This document shows, one piece after another, positions 30,208 to 41,499 of a DNA stretch of 64,000 bases; position 1 is the first letter of the stretch, and each line of letters starts with the position of its first letter. Where the stretch lies: the NCBI GenBank assembly GCA_902702965.1, contig CACRXP010000660.1:196104-260103 (forward strand). Reading direction: 5' to 3'. The notes below the pieces were generated by a model, which searched no databases, was not told where the DNA came from, and saw only the letters and a list, made by a program, of their open reading frames with translations. Origin of the DNA: Spirometra erinaceieuropaei. Lineage: Eukaryota > Platyhelminthes > Cestoda > Diphyllobothriidea > Diphyllobothriidae. A program made the position numbers and the translations under genes.

Positions 30208-33073
30208 CCCACCTCCCTCAAAAACTAACAGCCTTTCCCTTCAAACTTTTTGTTTTAAATGCCAGATCCTTGCTTAATAAGATGCCTTTGCTTCAGACTC
30301 AGGTGTTCGTCCATTGTCCAGATATTGTTTTAGTAACTGAGACGTGGGCATCAGCCTCAGTAGCTGACTCCGAACTCTCTCTTCTAGGCCACAATTGCAT
30401 TCGAAATGATCGCCAAGATAGCCGTGGTGGGGGCAGCTGCGTCTACGTTAAGCGAACACTTACATGTTTGCCGTTGGACCTTCCGCACTTTTCAGCAGTA
30501 GAAGACAGCTGCTGGCTCCAGGTTGCACTAAAAAATAAGTTCTCCTTACTCATTGGCTGCGTCTATCGCCCTCCCAACGCCAATGAAAATTTTGATCGTT
30601 TACTCTCACAGGCATGTCATGCTGCGGCCGACTTAAGCTTTAAGTATCAACTGGTTGCGGGTGACTTTAATCTCCCTGAAGTCCGCTGGTCTCCGCCTTC
30701 AGGCCCCAGAAGTTCGATGACTTTCTTGAGGCTGTGGATGTTGGGATGTGGACTCAGGTTGTCGATTTTCCCAACCGAGGCTCAAGTATACTTGACCTAA
30801 TTTTCTGTAGAGGCTGCTTGTCATCGTCAGTGTCATCCCTAGGCCCACTCGGGGGCTCAGACCATGACATAGTTGTTTCAACGTTGGAATTCGAGGTTGT
30901 CGAAATGTCGTCCCAAAAGTATAACTTTTTCCGCGATTTCCGATCAATTCGCTCAACCGAATTGTTAACACACCTTAATTCCTACAACTGGACTGAGTTC
31001 TTCCTTAGTTCGGATGTAAATGTTTGCACTGCAAAACTGTACGAAATTTTGGATCCGCTTATTTCTCATTTTGTCCCCCGTAAGAAAATTATTAATGTTG
31101 GGGATGAGGTTTTCCTACCCTTACCCTTTCGTCGCAGATTGCGCAGACTTTATCGTCGTTTCCATCTGCAGAACGATGTTTCTGTTCTGCCCTTGATTTG
31201 TGATATTTTTGATCGAGCTAAGAGATTGTCTGAAGAAAAACAGCTAGCCGAAGAGGTCCAGTTTACCGAAAACCATTCGTTAAGTGTCTCGAAACTTTTC
31301 TCTAGAAAAATACGAACTCAGAGAAAGACGCAGTATCCCATCCTTCGAGACGATCTCGGAAATCCCATAGTTGATGCCCAGTTAACCGCGGATAGCTTCA
31401 ATGATTTCCTGTCCAAAACGTTTATTGAAGACTCGACCACTCCGCTTCCGACCATCCAGTCATTGACCGGGGCAGTTCTAGAAACTATAACTTTCACTCT
31501 GTGGGATGTGACTGTTGCGATTCGGCGTTTTCGTCAATCTTATAGTCCAGGCCCTGATGGTGTCCCAGTAAGCATTTTAAAAGCCGATGCAAACACGATC
31601 TTCCCATCCCTCTTATGCAAGATATTTAATCATGCTCTTGAAAGTGAAACTTATCCTACCTTGTGGAAGGAATCACACATTTTGCCCATTCATAAGCACG
31701 GCAAATCTACATCATTTGATGACTTTCGGCCAATAAACACCCTCCCTGCAGTTTCGAAGATCTTAGAGACATTGATCAAGGATAAGATGATGTTTCACTT
31801 AACAGCGAATAACTTACTGAGTGCTGCTCAGCATGGATTCCTCAAAGCTCGATCTTGTGACACCTGTCAACTCTCTTTCTTTGACTATATTCTCCAATCT
31901 AGGGACCATGGTTTTGCTCTTTACACAGTATATTTCGATTTCACTAAGGCTTTTGATCGTGTTGACCATGCTCTTCTTCTCTTGAAATTGTCGTCTTTCG
32001 GAATAGGTGGCAAACTTTTGAATTTTGTATCCTCGTATTTGGGCACTCGCACACAACGAGTTAAGATTTCCAATACCATCTCCAACCCCACACGTGTGAG
32101 GAGTGGAGTCATTCAGGGTAGTGTACTCGGCCCGCGTTTATTTTACCTTTTCGTTAATGATGTACACGACTTATTTCAGAATGGTAGGCCTTTCATTTAT
32201 GCCGATGATCTTAAAGTTGCATATCGATATAAGCCGGCAGATCATGACATCGTGCTTGAGCTCCTAAAGAGCGATCTACAGGCTTTCGCCCAGTGATGCC
32301 GCACATGGCGCCTTGCTCTTTCTTGGCATAAGTGCTCAGTCATGGTGGTTGGCGACGACCGCCAACCTCAACTAAGTATTGAAGGTCACGCAATAAATGT
32401 GCCAGGGGTTATAAAGGATTTGGGCGTATCATACTCCAAGAGTCTCAATCTCTCGGAGCACTGTGCCTTGATAGTCTCCAAAGCACGTAGAACGACCGGG
32501 TTTATCCTCCGAAATTTTAAAACTAGGGACATTAGAATGCGCCTTTTCAACATGTACGTTAGACCTGGTCTGGAATACTGTTCGTTTTCATTTAGCCTCA
32601 TGCGTGCTACTGAGCGGAAGAAAATAGAATCCGTTGAACACTTTTTTACCAAGAGAATTTTAACCCCGGAACACCGACATTTGTCTTACCAAGAACGTTG
32701 CCGGCTTACAGGCCTCGATCCTTTATGGTTCCGTAGATTACAAAAGGGACTAGTTTTGCTATTTAAACTCTTATATTATCACACATTTAACCCACTCACC
32801 TCTTTAAGACATCATATCCACCCACGACGTAACAGTCACCGTGAGGTCTTTTTATTTCTGCCTCTGACACGTACTGTTAAATATCGTCGGTTCTTTTCTG
32901 TAAATGCAATTGCTATTTGGAATAAACTACCCATGAGTGTGAAAACTCTGCAAAATTATCCTTTATTTAAGAGAACTATTACTCGATTTTTGCATTCAGA
33001 AAAGCTCCCACAAATTTTGGGTGCTGAATCTACTGATCAACTGTACCGTAGCGATGGCGTTTGTGGTCTCTGA
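30180..33073 (+). pseudogene. LINE ORF2: endonuclease plus reverse transcriptase, one frameshift and one stop
   Basis: The endonuclease half has LFVLNARSLLNKM, VTETW, RGGGSCVYV, GCVYRPPN, the catalytic GDFNLPE and, after a frameshift near 30710, GGSDHDIVV. The RT half has SPGPDGVPVSILK, FRPINTLPAVSKILE, AQHGFLKARSC, FDFTKAFDRVDH, GVIQGSVLGPRLFYLFVNDV and the catalytic YADD (about 32200). A TGA at 32294 interrupts the frame at a place where related proteins have Trp. The frame resumes with LGVSYSKSLNLSEH and LEYCSFSFSLM and ends at 33073. It overlaps ORF1 by 28 nt without its own early ATG, which suggests re-initiation or frameshifting. Confidence 0.75.
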
Positions 33074-33376
33074 ACACTATGGCCGGTCTCACCAGCTGTT
33101 CCTCAACGCCCCTACTTTGGCTATCCCCAACTTCATGAAAGGAATTTGACGTCCGAAAATCTCCGATACCGTGCAACCTCCCCCCTTCTTGACGGTCGAT
33201 ATTCTACCACCGCCGGCAGTTTTTTCTCCTGAGCCCTCCAAACCACAAAAACCACCATCAACTTTATTTTTATCCCTTTAGCTCAGGAGTTTTTTTCAAT
33301 TCTGGTCGGATTTTTGTTTAATCGCTTCGCTTGACAACGCCTGTAAACTGGCATTAAATAAAATTTATATTTATAT

Positions 33377-34105
33377 AATGTCTGTTTTTTTACTGAAGTC
33401 CCTTTTGAAAGTCGTTTTTCAATACAAGGTATAATTTTTTCCAGTTTTGTTTGACAGTCTGGCAAAATAGTCCTATTCTGTAAAAAACCTCTGTAGTGAC
33501 TCCGTTCCCGACTATATCTTTCTAGTTTCCATAGTTAAATAACAGTAGCACTTGATATTGAGCGCGTTTTTCTGTACGTCAGCAACGTTTTGAACCTTCT
33601 ACTGTAACGAAAAACTTTTCTTGTCTGTAATGCCCCGCAAAGCACGCGCTAAAAGACGAAAGCTTGCGGCCTCCCCGCCGTCTCTGGGTGCTAGAATCTT
33701 AACCGAAGACATAGCAGGTGTCAGCACATGTTCTTCGCCTTCTGCAGATATGGTTAACTCACAAATGCCTTTAGTACATGTAGAACCTCTTGATCCTTTA
33801 ATCGTCCAAATATATGCCTATGCTAGTCGTAACAGGCCATCAGCCGACGAAATAGTTGATCAGTTAATATATGGCGACATAAACAGCACTTCTGAAAAAG
33901 CAGTTGAACAAGCTTTTAAACTTATTGGGGTAGTCAGTTCGGAAACTGAGGAAAGAATTAAACGCAAGCATAATTTCGTACTGCTAAACATTCAGAGCCA
34001 CTTATCTGCTATGGAGGGAGCGCATTTGTTCCTACAATGTTGTGGCTTGAGTTTCATTGTTGCACAAGCTATACGACTGCGCTCGCTTAGCCGTAATGCG
34101 CCGAT
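33377..34105 (+). mobile_element. Second LINE copy, head-to-tail, 3' part lost
   Basis: It directly follows the tail of the first copy and repeats its 5' UTR and ORF1 start with scattered differences. The sequence leaves the template abruptly after CGCCGAT (34105). The join is direct, with no spacer. Confidence 0.7.
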
Positions 34106-34139
34106 CACGTGGCGATCGACGCTAATGCATTCGAAATAA
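33630..34139 (+). pseudogene. Truncated LINE ORF1, second copy
   Basis: The first ~160 codons match ORF1 of the first copy (MPRKARAKRRKLAAS, VHVEPLDPLIVQ, RIKRKHNFVLLNIQSHL). The last eleven codons read into foreign sequence. There is no C-terminal domain. Confidence 0.65.
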
Positions 34140-35086
34140 GTCAGGGCTCATTGCCCGTTATAGTAACTAAACCTGTCAAATCATCGAACACTAAAGTTGG
34201 GAAAGCCAGGGTGACCGTCAGCAGATCTGTTAGGAACTACAATGACTCGCCGTTATTCTTGGAATGTAACGCTATTACTCCACTTCATCACAAGACTAAC
34301 CCATCTGGAAAATGCCGTAACCATCCCGTTTAAGGAAAAGGACACGATAAACCTTCGTGCAGTACATAGCAGCAGGGAAATGATTGTAAAAGGTCCATTG
34401 CCGGAGCAAGTACGTCACATGAAAATCCCCGCAATATACCCCCTTTGCCGGCCGATAATCACTCTAATGTCAAAGTGCCGGCATCCGTCGGGAATAATAC
34501 AGTAGCATTATATTGTCCTAGCGCGGACGGGACAGTAATGAGCTCTTCCATAAATCGTAAGCAAAATATTGTCATAAGGGGCGCCCCAGAGCCCACATCT
34601 TGCATTCCGAAGGAACGAGTAACGCACGACCTAGACCTTCTTCATCAATACGCCAGTGTTGTCCAGAAGGATGGGGTAATATTCACCGTTAAAAAAGCTT
34701 TCCGACTAGGCAAAGCGGATCCAGATCGTGACCTAACAACATCCCCAAGACCCCTGAAAGTTTTTTTTGAAAACGAAGCCTCAACAGCGCTTCGGTTAGA
34801 AAGTAGAACGACCTTACGCAACTCGCACAAAGAAGTGTTTTTTCACCCAGACTACGAACCGAGGGAAAGAGTGAAAATGAGAGAACTGAGAGCAATACTG
34901 AAGGAGAGAATTTGCAGAGGAGAGAAAGGGTTGAAGATCAAAAATGGACAAACAGTCCAAACAAAGGGGTCTTTCCAGTGGTCAGAACCCGTCATAATGA
35001 AGGCCAGGCCTATCCAACGAATCAGTCATTGAAGGTTATCTCCGCGAATTCGCAAAGCCTCTTCAACAAGGTAGCTGAACTTATAA
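34106..35086 (+). pseudogene. LINE of a second family: ORF1 and start of endonuclease
   Basis: A 195-codon frame (34445-35032) has NRKQNIVIRGAPEP, KKAFRLGKADPD, RPLKVFFENEA, EVFFHPDYEPRER and LRAILKERICRGEKGLKIKNG. This is the RRM-plus-C-terminal-domain pattern of many LINE ORF1 proteins. From about 35029 another frame begins the endonuclease (SLKVISANSQSLFNKVAEL), which stops at 35086 where a minus-strand LINE tail begins. Confidence 0.65.
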
Positions 35087-35943
35087 TAATAATTTTTATT
35101 AAGGACCCGTCGGAGTCCCATCAAAACAAGTAAAAATAAATTTACATGCGAAGTTTAGACGAGGTAGGCAAAATCTTTACAAAATGCAATTCATAGTCTC
35201 TGAATTAGTAGTTCATTAAGAAAACTAATGAGTGAGCATTAAAAAAACTCCACATAAATTTTGAAAAATGATTGCATTAATTTTACAGAAAAAACCCTTC
35301 GCTAAAAAGTGAGAACAGAAAAATGCGGGCAGGACTGGCCTGCACGTGGCGGTATTTAACGGATTATAATCGGACATCATCAGGGCAGAAATGTATGCCA
35401 GCCTTCATTAAAATCGGACATCGTCAGGGCAGAAATAGATGTCAGCCTTGAGAGGTACGTATACGGGTTGAACAGGACTAGCCTGCATGTGGTATTGCAT
35501 ACGGGATTTAGAACTGACATCGTCAGGGAAGGATTGATGCGCCGGATGAGACTATTCGCGTCAAAGAAGCCAGACGAGAGGAACTCAGAAGCGATCGGCC
35601 ACAGTACGCTTCGAGCACAGCCGAGCAGTGGGGAAGGGAGGTACGATCAAACTACTAGTAGACGGCGAATACTGAGGGTTCCACCCTGAGCGTCGACAGA
35701 CCGCATGAGGTAGGGATGTGGGAGATGACATCAAAAACCGCGAAAATCATCGGTATGGGGGAAAAGTGATAGCAGTGGATTTAGAAACTAATTCAAAACA
35801 GGGGTTTCTAACGACATAATTGAGGGTTACTACTTGATCTACCACTAAATCCCTGGAGGACCTTTCTCGAAGTCAAGAACCTGAGCGTTCGGGAATGAGA
35901 CCGTTAACAGTGTCTTTACGCTTTCGGGTGTAAGGTGTTTGCG

Positions 35944-37480
35944 TTATTTCGACTTGAATACCAGTAACTTAGGCGATGACCTAATTTCAGTCGGAAGATT
36001 ATTCCAAAAGAAGGCATATTTGGAAGCAAAGAAGAGGGAGCGCTTAGATGTAGTGCAAAGTGGCAGCGGCAGAATCACCATGCAGGAGTTGCGCGTGGCA
36101 TAAGACCGATCTCTCGGAGTGAGATTGTCAATCAGCGGAAGACAGGAGCTAGAGTTAATGCGAAAAAGATAACAAAGGCCGGCTTCGAGTCTTCTAACCC
36201 ACAAAAACGTAATGTTCGCCAGCTGACATCTCTGAGTATAAGAAATACCGGACGAAGCTTGAGAGAACAGTTTCCGGGTGAAATCCTCTGAACATTTTCG
36301 ATTTTATTACGGTCGCAGGCGTACATTAAACCGAATAAAGGAGAGCAGCATTCAAGGACTGGAAGAACAAACATTTGATAAAGTCTTAGCTTCATTTCCG
36401 GAAGGAAAAAATTATGTAATATGAATCCACATATCTGCGCGGCTTTGGCAGAGATTCTATCTGCATGAGGTGATAAAGCAAGCTTACTTGTATAACTTAG
36501 ACCTAGGTCCTTTGTAGTGAGGCATTCTGAGAGTGGGTTATTCTGAAAAATTATGGGCTCAGGAAGTTTGGTAGGACCAAAAGACATGAAACTACATTTG
36601 GATAATGAAAACTCCATTTGCCATGTCGAACCCCATCTGCTTAAGCGTAGTAGATCGGCATTAATTGTTTCAACACAAACATTTGCGGTGTCCTTAGAGT
36701 ATGAGTAAACACACTTGAGGTCATCGGCATAAGTAACAGTTTGCGAATTTCCGAGTTCCGTCGAAATATCATTGACGTAGAGAAGGAGGAGTAGGGGACC
36801 CAGCACCGTGCCTTGAAGGACGCCACTCATGATCGAGTGTGGTGTTGAGTAGCTATTACCGACCATGACTTTCTAATATCGGTTGGACAGATAGGACCTG
36901 AAGAAGTCGAGTAGAGGCGGCCGGATGCCGAGGGGTTCCAATTTTGCTAAAAGCCGTCTATGGGGCACCTTGTCAAAGGCTTTGCTAAGATCAAAGTGGA
37001 TAGCTACCAATGACTGCCGTTCATTACGAAGAAAAGGGATTAGATTAAGAAATGCCAAGTGGCAAGTTTTGTAGGATCGTTCAGGTAAAAATACATGCTG
37101 ACTATAGTTCAGAAGTCTATTAGTTAGACAGAAGTCTAGAATTTCATTGAAAAATTATTCTTTCAGGAAGCTTTGCTAGAGATGGTGTTCTGTGCACGCC
37201 CCGATAGTTATTAACATCGGACCGAGATCCTGACTTGAAGACGGGAATGATAATTGATGTTTTTCATGTTTCAGAAAAGAATCCCTTTGAAATAAAACCC
37301 AAGAATAAATGACTGAGCAATATTGGAAGGTCGGATGCTTGTTACGAATCGAATTTGGAGTCTCGTCCGTTCCTGAGCAGTGCGATTTTTTCAGACGACC
37401 TATGCGTTTGTTAATGGGATCTGAGCAGACATCGATTGTACTCACCCTGCCAGCACTAGCCCCCTCTGGCCCCCTCATGG
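35944..37480 (-). pseudogene. Reverse transcriptase of LINE copy M1, frameshifted
   Basis: Readable minus-strand blocks, in order: a shifted segment equal to KTSIIIPVFKSGSRSDVNNY; then HFDLSKAFDKVPHRRLL; GVLQGTVLGPLLLLLYVNDI; TYADDLKCVY (catalytic YADD kept); LGLSYTSKLALSPHADRI; LECCSPLFGLMYACDRNKIENVQ; and a last frame with FFWNNLPTEI. Several frame changes and one stop after the A motif make it inactive. Confidence 0.7.
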
Positions 37481-37590
37481 CCCCGCCTCATGAGGGGGCT
37501 ATGGCGGGGCCAGAGGGGGCTATGAGGGGGCTGGAGAGGGGGCTATGGCGGGGCAAATCCCCGATGTGGCCCCCTCTGGCCCCCTCATGG
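37458..37590. repeat. GC-rich inverted and direct repeat inside LINE copy M1
   Basis: A 16-bp perfect inverted pair lies at 37458-37473 and 37506-37521 (AGCCCCCTCTGGCCCC and its complement). A 22-bp direct repeat lies at 37459-37480 and 37569-37590. G-runs of five or more are frequent on the plus strand between 37494 and 37553. The composition contrasts strongly with the AT-rich surroundings. Confidence 0.75.
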
Positions 37591-37599
37591 ACAAAAAAA

Positions 37600-37985
37600 A
37601 ATGCGCAGGGGGACGCCTTATAGTTATCGTTTTTTGCCCCCACCCATGGCCATATTCGACTGTCTGACCGTAATGCCGATCCATTAACGTCTAATTACTC
37701 GCGTTATAATCCTGATCACCCCTTTCCTAGACAGATATTCCCCGGTATCTGTCCTATTTTATTCCTTTGTTACCTTCTAGCGAACCCATTTCGCCAAATA
37801 TGTCATGTTTCATTCCGGCTCGCCTTCCCAAAGCCAATATCTCCCGCGACCGTTAGCGGACCTGCACGCGTGATTGCAAACCCCCCAACGAACCATATCC
37901 ATCAGCACACTTGAACGGCATTTATTAGTTAAAGAAAATTTATTGATCGATAAAGATGAAAATTTGATACGTACAAATAGTCATG
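37600..37985. other. Unassigned sequence interrupting the LINE
   Basis: It lies between the M1 reverse transcriptase and its linker region. It does not read as RT and no repeat was recognised, so it may be part of an insertion together with the GC-rich block. Confidence 0.35.
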
Positions 37986-37990
37986 TCTCC

Positions 37991-38955
37991 TCAAGGACAC
38001 TGCAGTGTCCTATCTGAAAGTGGAAAAAAGAAAGGGGCCATTTCGGACTCAATATTGAGGTGTTTTGCAAAGAATGCACTAAACAACTTCGCCTTGTAAG
38101 TGCCATCCATGAGGAAGACTTTATTATCTTTTAGCAGCGACGGAAGTTGGTGGGCGCGCTTAGAGGAGGACCGATGACGGAAGATGTTAGCGACGGATTT
38201 GCCAGGGTTCGAACCACTGAGTGCAAGTGATTCTCTTTGCTTGTCGCCCGCTTGGCGCATCCTTGAGGCCATCTCAAAAATCGCTGTGATTCTAATATGA
38301 ACTGATAAGGAACTAGTGGATGTGTCACGCAGCTACCGTCTCAACTTTTGTAGTCTGTTGTGAAGAAAACGAGGAGCAAGGGAATCTGAAGGATTAGGCT
38401 TGAGGTATCTACGCTGCACAAACTCTAGGATGTCCTTGGAAACATTGGACATGAAATCACGAAGAATGGCTGCATCGCTACAGGAGAGGAAGCCACACCA
38501 ATCCAAAGATCTAATATAGTTATTTATTAAGTTGTTATATATGCAATCGTAGCCTATGTAAGTCCGAACGGCGCTTGTTTTTTTGAAAAGGCAAGCGGTA
38601 AGCTACCAGGAATTAATACGTGGCCACTGTCAAAGAGGTTCTTTTTGGAAGCAACAGAAAGAGGAGCAATGTCATGAGTAAAGACTAGATCTAAAATGTG
38701 ATTATATCTTGTTGGAGAGCGCACCAGTTGGGACCAGTTAGAAAAGGTGACAATACCATGAAAGGGATGGTATCGAGGTGGTCGGCTATTGGGGGGCCAG
38801 CCCATCTCAGGAAGGTTAAGATCCCCAGTGATTATCTTACCGTCGAAAGCGGACTCCGAAATTAATTTGAAGACTTCGCAGAGTCGTGAGAGCGACTGAG
38901 AAGCTTGGGGGATTGTAGATACAGCCAATAATTGCCTTTCTTTGCGGTGAGAGAA
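37991..38955 (-). pseudogene. Endonuclease C-terminal half and linker of LINE copy M1
   Basis: Minus-strand blocks: KIITGDLNLPEMGWP (catalytic GDLNLP), SPTRYNHILDLVFTHDI, a linker with QRRYLKPNPSDSLAPRFLHNRL, then ALSGSNPGKSVANIFRHR and FSAFFAKHLNIES. At least two frame changes and stops are present. Confidence 0.62.
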
Positions 38956-39539
38956 TAACAGATAATAATAATTTTTATTCAAGACCCCCGGGGGTCCAAT
39001 CAAAGCAAGTGAGAATAACCATTACATTAATTTTAGAATTTTAGACGAGGTATACAGAATTATTAGAGTACTTAATTCATAGTTTTTGAATAAGTAGCAT
39101 GTTATGATGTATGTTGAGCGAGCAGTAAAAAAAACTCCTAAAATAAACAAAATGAGTATGATTGGATTAGAACTATAGGAGAAAAAACCCTCGCTCCTTA
39201 GTTTATAAAAAGCAGACAGGACCGGACTGTAGATGGCCTTGTATGACGGATTTCATGGAGGGGTAAGTAGGTGGGTCAGGCAGGACTGACCTGTATGTCG
39301 ACTTGAGCAAAAGGATCGAGTCGGGAATCATCATGGGAGAATCCGTATGCCAGATGAGGCCATTCATGTCAAAGTGGCGAATTGAAAACCACTTTCGAGG
39401 CGATAGGCTCCCAGATGCGATCAGTTACATTCAGCTGAATCCAGCCGAGGAGGGGGCATGGGAGATGCGACCAGACTACTAGTATATGGCAAATACATGA
39501 GGTTCCGCCAAGCGCGTCGATAGATCGCATTCAGTGAAG

Positions 39540-40180
39540 GCACGATGGATGGACTGCAAAAGCGATGTATAGCAGAAGTTTCCCGTGAATGAGGGAACAT
39601 CCAAGTAATAGGGAGAGTGCTTTTGGTAGGATTTAAGATAAAGTAGACAACCGCCCCCAAGCCTAGTCGTGCGGTCTTGACGGAAAAAATTGAAGTCATC
39701 TATGAAAAGGACAGAGTCAGGAATTAGAAATTGGGTCCAAGATTCTGTCACACATATAACATCAGGCATCATTTCGAGAGCAATGGCTCTGATTTGGGTC
39801 GTCTTGTTTATAACAGACCTGGCATTCAATAATATAATATCTAATGTGTTTCGAACAGCAGTGCTATTGTCGACGGTATTTAAAAAATTTGGAGGTGGAT
39901 ATATAAGCTGTGAATTAATTATGCTTGGAGAATAAGTACCACTTAGTCTACAGTTACTGACGTACCAGGAGTCAGCAAGAGAAGGCTGAGCATGAGACCT
40001 AAAGGATGTGGGGATATAGTTTTCGAACATTGGAAGGCTAGGGGAGTTAGAACATGGATAGGCCTGCTGATAGTTAATTTGTGGTGGAGGAGGGAGCCTA
40101 AAAGAAAAGTCGAGGCTAGTCGGGGGGTAGGCAGCTATCAGAATAAAAGTGTGGGAATGCAGGTCTAGGTTGGAAGTCAA
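39540..40180 (-). pseudogene. Endonuclease N-terminal part of LINE copy M2
   Basis: The minus-strand frame starts with a proline-rich stretch. It then reads LDIILLNARSVINKTTQI, PDVICVTESWTQ, FNFFRQDRTTRLGGGCLLYLKS and YLDVPSFTGNF, the first half of an exonuclease-endonuclease-phosphatase domain. It then runs into 3'-region sequence. Confidence 0.68.
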
Positions 40181-40490
40181 TGGAGTTCGGTTGACTTATC
40201 TGAGAGCAATTGGCCTTAAGTGGTGGGAAGCTTGAACTAGGTTGGGGCATAAATGACTTGGGGCAATTCACGTATGAATTATTTGCTGGATATATAGTAG
40301 GGCTGTGGTAAGTAACCGGTACGCAGGACAGAGAATTATTTGGGGATATAATTGGAGTTGCGGAGTTTGTAGATATGCTGGGCTGTAAAGGCTTGGTAGA
40401 TAGAAGAGAAAGCGGAGTACCTCTGAATGGAACTGTACTACCTTTTTGGGTCCGGGTATGATTCAGTCTTGGAGTCTCACTGTTCTGACG

Positions 40491-41437
40491 TCAAGCCACG
40501 GGTGACTTAACCGTAGAGCTTGCAGCACGCAGTTGAACAGCGGAAGTTATCGGTCTAGCTGATGTAGACTGATTTTCATGTTTCCCAACGGGGCGATTCG
40601 GAGGATACGAAACGACAAATGGGGCTGCTGCTGTTGCTGCTGCAAGTTTAGGGGCAGGCAAATGTGTCAAGTGACTTGAGCGAGATGGAGGTGTAGAAGT
40701 AAGGGGAAGGAGGGAGTCAGATGCCGCAGGAGTAGGACAAGCTGAATCCATACGGCCACTTGTATTATGACCGAGTTGGTGAGCATTTGACTGAGAAGCA
40801 GTGGGTTTATGTGAGAAGAGAGACCCGATGCTACGCTCCATAGGAGTAAGATCATGACAAAGGAAAAATTTTGCATTTTCCAGGTACGCAGTGACACGAT
40901 CTCGATTTGCGAAAATAGTATCAACTTCGATTGATAAAAATAATTGGACTAAAAACGATGGATTTTTGCTACGGGAGGACAAGCGTTTGGCATCGGCTAT
41001 TTTGTACTTGAAACCACATGAATACAGGAAGTTGGTCGCAATATCAATTGGCCGAGCAGATCGACGAACATTTTTAACAAAATGTTGGAAGCACGTCTTT
41101 GTCTATCACTAGATACACAGGCGATCAGGTGAACAAGTGAGTCAAGATGCCCACATTTTCCAGAGAGTATATCGGAGATGTTCCCGTCGAATAATTTTCC
41201 AAGGATTGACAGCAAATTGCCAAACTTTGGCATAAAATCATTGCAGTTGTCAAGTGCAGACAGATTAAGCTGCCGACCAATTACAACGAGTGACGACTGA
41301 CTAGCAATGCCATCTGACTTAGATTTACGTAAGCTTTCTGAATTTGATTTAGATAAGCCTTCTGACTTAGATTTAGTTAAGACATGCTTACGCACAGAGG
41401 CCGAGAGCTTACGCCGACCTGTGACTTTTACTCTCAT
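40491..41437 (-). pseudogene. ORF1 of LINE copy M2, two frames
   Basis: The N-terminal frame (41437-40997) is basic. It has a serine/lysine repeat (SKSEGLSKSNSESLRKSKSD) followed by GRQLNLSALDNCNDFMPKFG and DRQRRASNILLKM. After a frameshift near 41070 the second frame (40982-40491) has SRSKNPSFLVQLFLSIEVDTIF and CHDLTPMERSIGSL, then a Pro/Ser/Thr/Ala-rich tail. The order parallels ORF1 of the 28.8-kb LINE (APILVTLFSIIEVDFI, SPDLTPLQRRLNKL), so they are related families. Confidence 0.6.
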
Positions 41438-41499
41438 TTGCCTCGAGGCAAGTCGTGATTAAGAAAACTCTGAAAGACAAGGTTCACATGCAAGTGAGG

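Larger units (their letters stand above)
28569..33376 (+). mobile_element. Nearly intact CR1/Jockey-group LINE, ~4.8 kb
   Basis: It has a 5' UTR (28569-28824), ORF1 (28825-30207), ORF2 (from 30180 to 33073) and a 3' UTR ending in an ATAAAATTTATATTTATAT tail. The 5' boundary is set by the second copy at 33377, which begins with the same sequence. ORF2 carries one frameshift (about 30710) and one TGA (32294-32296). All endonuclease and RT motifs are otherwise readable, so this is a young insertion. Confidence 0.75.
35087..38955 (-). mobile_element. Minus-strand LINE, 5'-truncated (copy M1)
   Basis: The 3' tail at 35087 (on the minus strand, GACGGGTCCTTAATAAAAATTATTATTAT) marks the end. A 3' UTR of about 850 nt is shared with the copy at 38956. 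Upstream on the minus strand come the RT (37480-35944), a GC-rich interruption and the endonuclease/RT linker (to 38272). The endonuclease C-terminal half (38950-38554) is last. The 5' part is missing. Confidence 0.68.
38956..41460 (-). mobile_element. Minus-strand LINE with ORF1 and endonuclease start but no RT (copy M2)
   Basis: It ends with the same type of tail (38961, ATAATAATAATTTTTATTCAAG on the plus strand). Its ~600-nt 3' region is collinear with that of M1. ORF1 and the first part of the endonuclease are present, but around 39540-39600 the sequence jumps from 3' region to endonuclease, so the RT is deleted. It abuts M1 tail-to-head. Confidence 0.65.
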
